Source: Melampsora larici-populina 98AG31 (taxonomy: Eukaryota > Basidiomycota > Pucciniomycetes > Pucciniales > Melampsoraceae). Taken from it: a DNA stretch of 64,000 bases. Shown in pieces: positions 56,331 to 64,000 of the stretch (positions within the stretch are counted from its first letter, which is position 1; each line of letters starts with the position of its first letter). The notes beneath the pieces were generated by a model, which was not told the origin of the DNA, did no database searches, and saw only the letters and a list, made by a program, of their open reading frames with translations. The stretch covers positions 362,748 through 426,747 of the forward strand of contig NW_006768804.1 in the NCBI RefSeq assembly GCF_000204055.1, written 5' to 3'. The position numbers and the translations under genes were made by a program.

Positions 56331-59144
56331 CTGAACTCATGTAAGTTCACCTTCTCAGTCATTTCTTGAAATCATTTGAGTTTTGTCTAAATGATTCTCC
56401 TATTTTTTGTCTGATTCACAATCATTTTTCTCAAGAATAGGGACACTATAAAAGCCAAAGACTCTCTTCAGCTTCCAACAAAACTCTATGCATCACACAA
56501 GTTGTTCCTCTCAACTCTGCTAGCCAAACTTAACCAAGTCCAATCCTGCCTCAGATTTATTGACGACAAGTTGTTTCCGAAGGGGCTGGTGTTCTTCTAT
56601 CTCTGTCACATTTCTGTCTACAGATTTCTTGTTTAGTTTTCATGGGCATAATCTAATTCTACTGCTTTGTGGTAGTGCTAAAGTACTACATATGTGTACA
56701 CCACATAAGCGGCATAAATCATGTGGTGGGCAGGGTGCAAGGGCAGGCCTCCAGGCTTGATTTTGGGGCTGGTGTGCTCATGTTTATACCACCCAGTTTA
56801 CATGTGATTATGGGTGAAAAAACCTTATGTAGCATCCATAAAATTTCCAGATCACATCTTGTCTCAACATTGTAGTTGATGTCTCAAAACAAGATGGACC
56901 TTGAATCCAAGCAACCAAATTGTGTGCCCAGACCAACCACCAATACCAATCAAACTGCTGCTACCAATGACTTGCAATACTTAGATCCTCCATTTGAAAG
57001 TCTTGACCAAGTTCAAGAGTTTGAAAATGGAATTCATGGCAAAGATGAGGTGGATCAGGGAGAAGGGCAAGAGTATGCTACTGAAAGTAGCTATATAGAT
57101 ACACTTTTTGATTGAAGATTATTTAATATTAGAGTTGAAGCAGAAACACCTGCTCCTATTGTTATAGATCAGGGACCTGGGAACAAATATTGGGACAAAG
57201 ACAATCTTTTCATTGATGTTTTTTTTAATAATCGTCAATCAAATAGCCAGTTTCAAACCAAACCTGGTTTTGTTTTTGGCTGGGAGGTTTCAAAAATGTC
57301 AACTCAATACACAAAATTACCGCCAAAAAAGCAACTGGGTGTACCGGGGTTCTTGGCAACCGGGTTAGGTTTGAGACCCGCTAATCTACAGCAGTATTAT
57401 GAGATACAATACATTTAGAACGGTCTGCTGTCCCCCGTGACTCCGGTTGACTCTAGGACAGGGGGTTAGGGAGGGGGATCAAATGCCTGCCCAGCGCTGT
57501 TGCAAAACCACAAGAAGCTTGAGTCTAAATGACTCATACCTCCAACGCCGAATCCCTCAATTGGGAGTGCTTAACGCACACATAGACGCGAAGGAATAGA
57601 GGATCACCGCCTCCTTCGGGTGGGCTAAATGCCTAAAGGTGATTAACAAAAGAGTTTTTTTCGAATATTCAATATTCCAGCTCAATTTTTTTTTCAATTA
57701 CCTCAATTCCTTACGGAAAGATAATAACATTCAGTATCCACCCTAAATGTGGTAAAAAAAAGTTCATCATCAGAAGTCCAAAACGTCAACGAAATCCCTT
57801 GCTCCGACTATATGGCCGTTTCTCTAAGGTAAATTAGTCCTTAAATTTCTTATTTAACTTATTTAGATAGTGTTGTATGCAATTAATGCCAATAAGCACT
57901 TAAAAAAAAGGAACGGTCTGCTGCTTTCATCTTCTATTTTCCACATGAGCGTTATGTTACCTTCTTTTTTGCTATTTGAGGGGATTTTAACACCTCAGAG
58001 GCACGTCTCAGCGCCCCAACTATAGGCGTGTCTTTGAAAACCCCAAAATTCGCGCCCAGGCCACAGTATAAAGCTTAGCCTCTTCCAATGCCGTCTGGCA
58101 TACCTACTGGAAACTTATTCCACATGCGCATCTGCACGTTCAACCTCCCTTCATAATTTTGGCTGCTACAGAACACAGTCGAAAGAGCGATTTTTGCGAT
58201 TCAGACTAGTTCAACAAGATTTTCTTGGAGGGCTTATTCGAGAAAGCTGAATGTAAAACACCATAAGTGAATATGGTCAGCTTGTCTAGTACAGGTGCTA
58301 CTTAGGTTCACAAAGGAGTATATACAAGCACAAGCAGCACACGGATGCGGTATCTTTTCAAGCTCCGCGGATACAAGAGGTCTCCAATGCGTATCTTACT
58401 GCATCCCAAAAAGCCCAAACACAATTTGCGCCGTTTTAGCTCGGCTCGAAAGCCTACCAACCTAAAGCGGAATCGCTCAGGTACCTGGGAGGACTGCAAT
58501 CCTGGATATGGCATTTGAACTCTGTGCACCGGCGTCACGCATGGCCTTCTCAATGTCATTCATCAAGGTCTTGTGCGCGGCTACAAATTCGCCAACGCAG
58601 TGATGTCATTTTGACCACACCGAACAGATCCCATCTCGGGTGGGTGCAAGCAAAGCCGCATTCCCCGCCGCTGTCTTGATAGATTTAATAATTGTAGAGT
58701 ATCATTTCTTACCAGATCTGGCTGCTGAATTACATTTCTTTCGTCAATTGTTTTCACACCCCCGAGTTTATCTCGGTTATACCTAAGTATCGTAGGCACT
58801 GCGTGATCAAGTGTGCTGTGCTGTAGTGAGAGCCCAGATCTGCACTCATAATCAGTCGAAGCAATTCCGCGCTAAGCCTCTGCATTGAGCTCAATATCTA
58901 ACCATATCGAGCTTCATCTTGACTTTCCCATGCTACGTTCACTTCTTTGGTAAATCATGAAGGATTCTCTTGCAGCCCATGCTTTAGCCCTCCTGTGGCT
59001 CAGAGTACTTAAAGCCCTCTATCATGGTCATGTAGTCCAATTTCTTCATCGCATCACTCGCAGACTTTCTACATTTCTGACCACGAAGCCACTTTACTAG
59101 GATATACCTCATTTATCTAAATTATTATAACGATTTCACCAACC
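56331..59144. other. Gene-poor stretch left of the CFEM gene
   Basis: A hydrophilic ORF at 56,876-57,115 (79 codons) has an acidic tail but no recognised domain. Between about 57,340 and 57,920 the sequence is richer in GC, with AACGGTCTGCTG at 57,419 and 57,912 in the same direction. Nothing else could be supported. Confidence 0.45.
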
Positions 59145-60368
59145 ATGCCTTCAGTCTACAGCACACTCTTTTTAGCTTCTCTTCCTTTCACCCTCGCTTT
59201 CAGCGCAGAGCGTAGACAAGCTCTCCCTGCGGACTTCTCTAGCTTGCCAAGCTGTGGTCAAAACTGTCTTATTACAGCTGCGACCTCCGGCAGCTCAGGC
59301 TGTCCGTTGGTAAGTAGAGCTCCTTTTACTTGACTATCATCTGCTCCAGTTCAAGAATTTATATGAACAAATTCTAACTCATTTGTACTGCCATGTGGCA
59401 ATGTTTCTCACTGCTTAGACCGATTTCAAGTGCCTTGCTAACAGTGGCACTTTCAAGGACTCTGTCACTAAGTGTGCACTAAGCTCTTGCTCGCCATCAG
59501 ACCAAATCGCAATGGCGAACTGGGCGGTCAAGGTATGACCATTTTTTCTTTTTATTCACAATTGGGGCCGCATGAACTACGAAAATGACACCACACTTCG
59601 TTTCAGACTTCTGCCTCCCTTGGAATTTCACTTGATCTTTCTCAAGCAGGTTGGTGGCAGACTTTTTCAATTCTCTTCATTCTCATCGAGAGCTGACTTG
59701 TTTTCTAAAGCTGCTGCTGCTGGGGTCAATATTGGAAACAAGCAAACCCCTGCCCCAGAGAAACCTTCATCTGATGACACCACTGAAGCGAAACCGGCTC
59801 CTGCTAAGAAAGCCCCTACCACTGACAAACCCAAAGACGACAAACCCAAAGATGACAAACCGAAAGACCAGCCAACTTCTGACAGCTCGAACCAACCATC
59901 ACCCGATCCCGTTGCTCCTACTGCTAACGATGGCTATACAGCTACTTCAAAGGACACCCAATCCAGTGTGGTACGTTATCACAGTTGACTGAAAACCTAT
60001 GCACGTCAAAACTTATCACAAGCAAGTACCACGGACATGTAGACTGCCGCTCCCGCCGGAAGTGCTACTCAAGCTAGTACTAACGCCACCATCAGCACTT
60101 CGTCCTACCCTACCGCTGCTGTTGGCAGTAACCCCACTGCCTCGTCCACGACTAATAATGCCACTGATACCGGTAACACACCCTCTGCATCGGTATGTTT
60201 TACTCATTCACGCGTTTTATTTTCACGCTTCTACTATTGACCATGCCTTACGCCATTACTATCCTAAAGAACCAGACGGAATCCCAGACTAGTGGCTCGT
60301 CTCTTTCGGTCACTGTTGACATTCTGTCACTCACTCTTGTGACTGTATTTGTCTCATCTTTCCTTTGA
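59145..60368 (+). CDS. GPI-anchored CFEM-domain protein
   Basis: Five exons: 59145-59309, 59419-59532, 59650-59970, 60043-60192 and 60270-60368, in phase 0 throughout, giving about 282 aa. The start MPSVYSTLFLASLPFTLAFS is a signal peptide. A CFEM domain follows: LPSCGQNC, SSGCPLTDFKC and TKCALSSC, including the Asp before the fourth Cys that ligates haem in known CFEM proteins. Six Cys are visible instead of eight; the usual CxC has only its first Cys (CLA). A Thr/Ser/Pro/Lys-rich stalk with KPKDDKPKDD repeats and Asn-Ala-Thr sites leads to a hydrophobic tail (LSVTVDILSLTLVTVFVSSF), as for GPI attachment. CFEM proteins act at the cell surface in haem/iron uptake, adhesion or host interaction. 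The exon 3 acceptor is chosen by frame; exon 5 could start six bases later. Confidence 0.85.
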
Positions 60369-61353
60369 GGTTTAATTTTCTTTTGATGTTACTCCATCTT
60401 CCCTTTGTGGTATCTGCTCCCTTGACTGTCAGAACGATATAGATGTATGCCAGTGGCCTTGTCTATTCTCTGACTCGCGTTTCTCGCACTGAACTATATG
60501 TCGCCAGTTGCAGTCATTGTTATCATTCAAATTTATTATTTTTCACTTCGACGCATGCAAGCAATGAGCCTATCTTTTGACCTAACTTGTGTCTTCAAGC
60601 CTAAATGAGAGCTTACATGTCTTCATTGCTTACCTCAGACTCACACGGAGAAAAACGCAGATTTTCAGATTGTTTACTAATTTACAGCGGCGACGTTTGG
60701 GTTCACAAAAACTTATCAGACATGAGGCATCCTTGAATTTCATGAAGTTCAGAAAACCACATAATTCTACTCTGCCTTGGTGAGGAGCCATCCAGACACA
60801 TGCCTGTGAATGTTGATAACCTTCCAAAATAAAAATATGTCAAAGGGGCCCACTTTCTTCACTCTCAGCCTGCGAAGATTATCGGCTCATCTACTTTTCG
60901 TTTTGAAGAGATCTCACGCGACACAGAAACCTCACAACACATAGAATCAGAGCTAACTGAAACTCTATTTCCACAAAAATCTTGCTCCTTAAAACACAGA
61001 ATAAAGCGACACATCAATGAAGTTCTGGAATGTGTGCCACCCAGTGCATGCCTCAATCACATATACCTTCTCTCAAATAGAATTTCGCACTAAGTCATAC
61101 CTTGACTGGGGCATCTATTTTGTTTTGGATTATCAGCTGAGCACTAAGCACCATATCTGCATCTGAGGTTGTGTAACTATCTCATCACAAGATCTGAGGT
61201 GCCCCACATACTTTACAAACCTATTTTACAATTAATCTCAATCGTCTCTTGAAACGTATCTTGAGATATCCCAATTTTGCTGGATGTATCTTTATTAAGA
61301 CAGGCTGTTTGTTGAGGAGCAATTGAATGCTTGTAGTGAGGGTCAAGCCCGAG
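60369..61353. other. Intergenic region
   Basis: This is the 3' flank of the CFEM gene. No gene or repeat was recognised. Confidence 0.5.
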
Positions 61354-61515
61354 TGTAAGGATACACATAGACATGTAGAGTCATCATGGGTTTAGTTGAT
61401 GGGTTTAGATAGACACGTTGTATACATTCCTCTTCCACACTGGCTCCGGATGATCCTTACTCTTCTGAGAGCCACTCCTGGGATCATCTAGAGCTACAGC
61501 CTTTGTGAGAAATAA
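61354..61515 (+). repeat. Diverged relative of the gypsy LTR
   Basis: Starting TGTAAGGATACAC, it follows the plus-reading order of the 40-49 kb gypsy LTR: the terminal TGTAAGG-TACAC, then GATCCTTACTCTTCTGAGAG and TGGGATCATCTAGAGCTA, where the gypsy LTR has GATCCTCACTCCTCAGAGAG and TGGGATCCTTTGGAGCTA. The 98 bp unit appears once. The other LTR end was not found. It is a related, older and oppositely oriented LTR. Confidence 0.6.
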
Positions 61516-61870
61516 TGGTTTTTTTTGTTCTCCTAGATTTTATTTAATTTCTGACTTGTTGAAAAAACAAGTTTTCTTTATTTTTCAAGTGGGATATAGT
61601 TAAGGGAACTGTCGACGTATTTGACATATTCCCACGGAATCTCACGCGGCACGTGGTGGATCTTCTGGTAGGTTCCAATCACGGTTCTAGAGGGGTCAGT
61701 GGGTTAGACCTCATCTGTGATTTCTCGCTTCACCTTGTCCACCCATTCTTCCCAACTCGAGTATCCCTCATCCGTGATTTCCTGTCTTGCTTCACCTCAT
61801 CCACCTATTCTTTTGTCCCTCTATTATTTCTACCTCAACCATCCTACCTCAAATTTGGCACAAAACTGAT

Positions 61871-62760
61871 ATGCCACCGGTGAGTCTTTTTCTTTTGTTT
61901 CCTGATCTCATATCTTGCAAGGCTCATATGACTGCTTTCCAGTTCTGGGTCTCTCATCATAGCCCGGAAATCAATCTTGCAGTTGTTTGCTTAGCCCTCA
62001 CCGGGGTTCAATTTCACAATATTTCTAGGACTCTTGGAATGGAGTTAGCCCTTACTTCGGTCCATCGCTGGGTCAATCTCTACCAGGAAACTCAGGCCGT
62101 TGTAACAAATCCCTTGGACCGTATGGATCGTGGTGCACCATTAGTCTTAGGAGGATCCGAGCGTCTCTTTGTCCTTGATAGCCTTTGCCTTGACCCAACA
62201 TTATACCTAGACAAACTCCAAAGCAAGATCATGGATCAATTTAATAAACATGTATCAATCAAGACACTTTCAACTGAGCTACGCGACAGATTGTGTTGGA
62301 CACCAAAGAAAGCACATACCGTTCATCTGAATCAAAGTTTGGCAACCCGAGGGGCTTATATGGCAAGGGTACTGGACATTGACCCTTGTTGCCTTGTCTT
62401 TGCTGGTAAGTCAATGCTTTCTTTATGGATTGTTTCGCTATATACTGATTCTTCAATCGTCTTGGACCCCTAGATGAAACCGTGATTGCAAAACGGTGTA
62501 TGTATCGCGAGTACGCACATGCACCCATTGGAGAGTGTACCCCCTAACTCGCCAGGCCAACTCAATCAGGCTGTTCGTCAGTGTTACCGGCTATTTCATT
62601 GGATGGCTTATTGGCAATCACCATCAAGTGAGGTGGGTATTCTCACATCAATTTCAAAGTTTTTTTGGAAGACAACTTGGTGAGCTGGACCCATGGATCC
62701 AATTGAGAAGGGTTTCTCACCAGTGAAAGCAAACCTCCAAAGGACCCAGGGACCTCAAGG
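61871..62760 (+). pseudogene. Tc1/mariner-like transposase, frameshifted
   Basis: Exons 61,871-61,879, 61,922-62,405 and from 62,474 are joined by GT-AG introns. An N-terminal helix-turn-helix region (HNISRTLGMELALTSVHRWV) is followed by the first catalytic region (LFVLDSLCLDPTLYLDKLQ) and HTVHLNQSLATRGAYMARVL. Splicing then gives VFADETVI, the second catalytic Asp. Downstream, VLPAISLDG is recognisable only in a different frame and runs into a stop, so the gene is dead. The final catalytic residue was not identified. Confidence 0.72.
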
Positions 62761-63601
62761 GGCCATTGATGCTGATGGCGAGCAAGCTGTGGTATGGGTT
62801 TCCATGATGGAAGTTTTCACAGAGTGTTTGTGCGAGAAGCTTTTCAAAGGTAGTGGCTATATGTAGACCAGTTGTAATCGAGATGTTGTACCCTATGCTT
62901 TATTTTGTTTCCTGTCATGCCACAGTGGCAGTTGAAATCAAACCATCAAAAGATTTGGAATCAAAAGCATGCCTTTGCTGAGTCAGCTTGTCCTGTAGTT
63001 TGTGTGGTTTTCAAAGAGACCATCATTAGAACCAAAGCCATGGCTCATCAAGTCTCATATTGTATTGGCAATCAAATCCACATGAGATTCTTGAGATTTT
63101 GAACAGCCACTTGAAAATTTCAAGGGTTATGACCGCAAGACTCTCGAAGACAAAAACACAAGTTCTCAATATGGTGAACTTGTGTTTGCAACTGGTGTTT
63201 TGCCAAACGCTAGGGATACTTGGTAGCATGTATTCCTGGCGTTTTCACAAGTCAATGGGGAGTTGGTAGCGCGACAACTTTGGGATGCCAACAGGGGCAA
63301 AATGGCATCGTTGATTCACAAACAATAACCTAGTGATAATTCCAAATAAGGCCATTGAGACCGTTTACAAACTGAGTGACTCTCTAGGTAACAAATTGAA
63401 AGAGTTAACAAAGGTATTGAAAAAGGGAAATGTTGCATGTATGAGCAAAAATACAAGTGAATCGCCAAAAGAAACAATTTAGAACAATTTTATTTTTGGT
63501 AGTGGTTAATCAAAAGGTGGGGACATTTGAACAAACATCAATTGGCGGAAGTGGAAGGTTGATTTTGAAAATCCGCCTCGGCTGCCGCCTCAATGAGGCA
63601 A
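62761..63601. other. Intergenic stretch
   Basis: It contains the decayed 3' part of the Tc1-like element and AT-rich sequence. No gene was supported. Confidence 0.45.
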
Positions 63602-64000
63602 TTAGCTAACTTGAAGGGCATTCAATGCTCTGTTAAGAAATTGGCGGTCATCTGGACACTGCATACACTCACAAGGTTCCTTCTTGACTTTCTTGTGGGA
63701 AGCTACCTCGCTGGAGGAGGAGTTAATCTTCAAATCGTGTTTGGAACCGGAAGGACTGATTGGTTCAACCTTGATCTTCATTTCAACGGGAGGAGTGTTG
63801 GCAAAGAAATTCCTTTGCTTCAAGGTAGTTTGTTTGGCTCTTGGGGTGGCCACAGGGTAGCATTTCTTGACATGGTCTTTGACGTTCATATCCTTATGAA
63901 CAAGGGCATTTTTGAACATCTCACGCTTGTATTTGACCGTGTTAGGAGATATTCCGCGGGTTGTTAAGCCATCACACTGCAGTGGATCTTTGATGTCAGC
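63602..64000 (-). CDS. Unidentified basic protein, N-terminus outside window
   Basis: An open minus-strand frame runs from the right edge to a stop at 63,602, giving 132 codons. It reads DPLQCDGLTTRGISPNTV then a Lys/Met-rich part (VHKDMNVKDHVKKCYP), which may be a single zinc-finger-like C/H arrangement. A Ser/Lys-rich tail follows (HDLKINSSSSEVASHKKVKK, CECMQCPDD). I do not recognise the family. It may be a transposon-borne or host DNA-binding protein. Confidence 0.5.
   Translation of the reverse strand, partial: ADIKDPLQCDGLTTRGISPNTVKYKREMFKNALVHKDMNVKDHVKKCYPVATPRAKQTTLKQRNFFANTPPVEMKIKVEPISPSGSKHDLKINSSSSEVASHKKVKKEPCECMQCPDDRQFLNRALNALQVS

Noticed and set aside
56876..57115. 79-codon hydrophilic ORF with acidic end
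   Set aside because: Kept only as a mention: no domain, no introns, surrounded by decayed transposons.
58308..58799. Two minus-strand ORFs of 72-83 codons
   Set aside because: Composition is not protein-like and no motif was seen.

Overview
The window looks like a fungal nuclear chromosome from a basidiomycete, most likely a rust fungus (Pucciniales). This is inferred from AT-rich intergenic DNA, genes split by many 60-110 bp GT-AG introns, ordinary eukaryotic housekeeping genes and a heavy load of mixed transposons. No species can be named from the sequence alone. No rRNA gene, CRISPR array, prokaryotic operon or convincing tRNA gene was seen.

About 1-28 kb is gene-bearing. In order it holds: the C-terminal part of a hAT transposase; a paraoxonase/arylesterase-like gene; a 17-exon C2H2 plus fungal_trans transcription factor; a small cysteine-rich secreted protein; V-ATPase subunit D; the tRNA-wybutosine enzyme TYW3; a 1126-residue single-pass membrane protein of unknown function; and a divergent pair made of RPB3 (RNA polymerase II) and a BTB/POZ-BACK protein. 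For several genes the proposed exons sum to an exact multiple of three with no internal stop, which supports the models.

About 28.4-31.2 kb is a degenerate second copy of the RPB3/BTB divergent locus. It lies in a stretch of about 2.8 kb with almost no CpG, as expected after CpG methylation or RIP-like C-to-T mutation of duplicated DNA. Next come a TIR element carrying a nested PIF/Harbinger-type MITE, then an uninterrupted four-exon MULE-type ORF whose two catalytic Asp positions both read Glu.

About 34-40 kb is mostly gene-poor, with one short Zn2Cys6 gene and two related TIR MITEs. From 40,086 to 49,170 lies one complete but decayed Ty3/gypsy retrotransposon on the minus strand, bounded by identical GGAGC target duplications. 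Two later insertions sit inside it: a hAT-type MITE in the integrase and a 1.6 kb TG...CA LTR-like element between RNase H and integrase. Its two LTRs differ in length by two 98 bp repeat units.

From 49 to 64 kb are more repeat relics: a second copy of the 1.6 kb element, a DDE transposase pseudogene, a relative of the gypsy LTR and a Tc1-like pseudogene. The one clear host gene here encodes a GPI-anchored CFEM protein at 59.1-60.4 kb. An unidentified basic protein runs off the right edge.

No obviously new multi-gene system was recognised. The most unusual items are the CpG-desert duplication, the intact MULE ORF with altered catalytic residues and the layered gypsy element.
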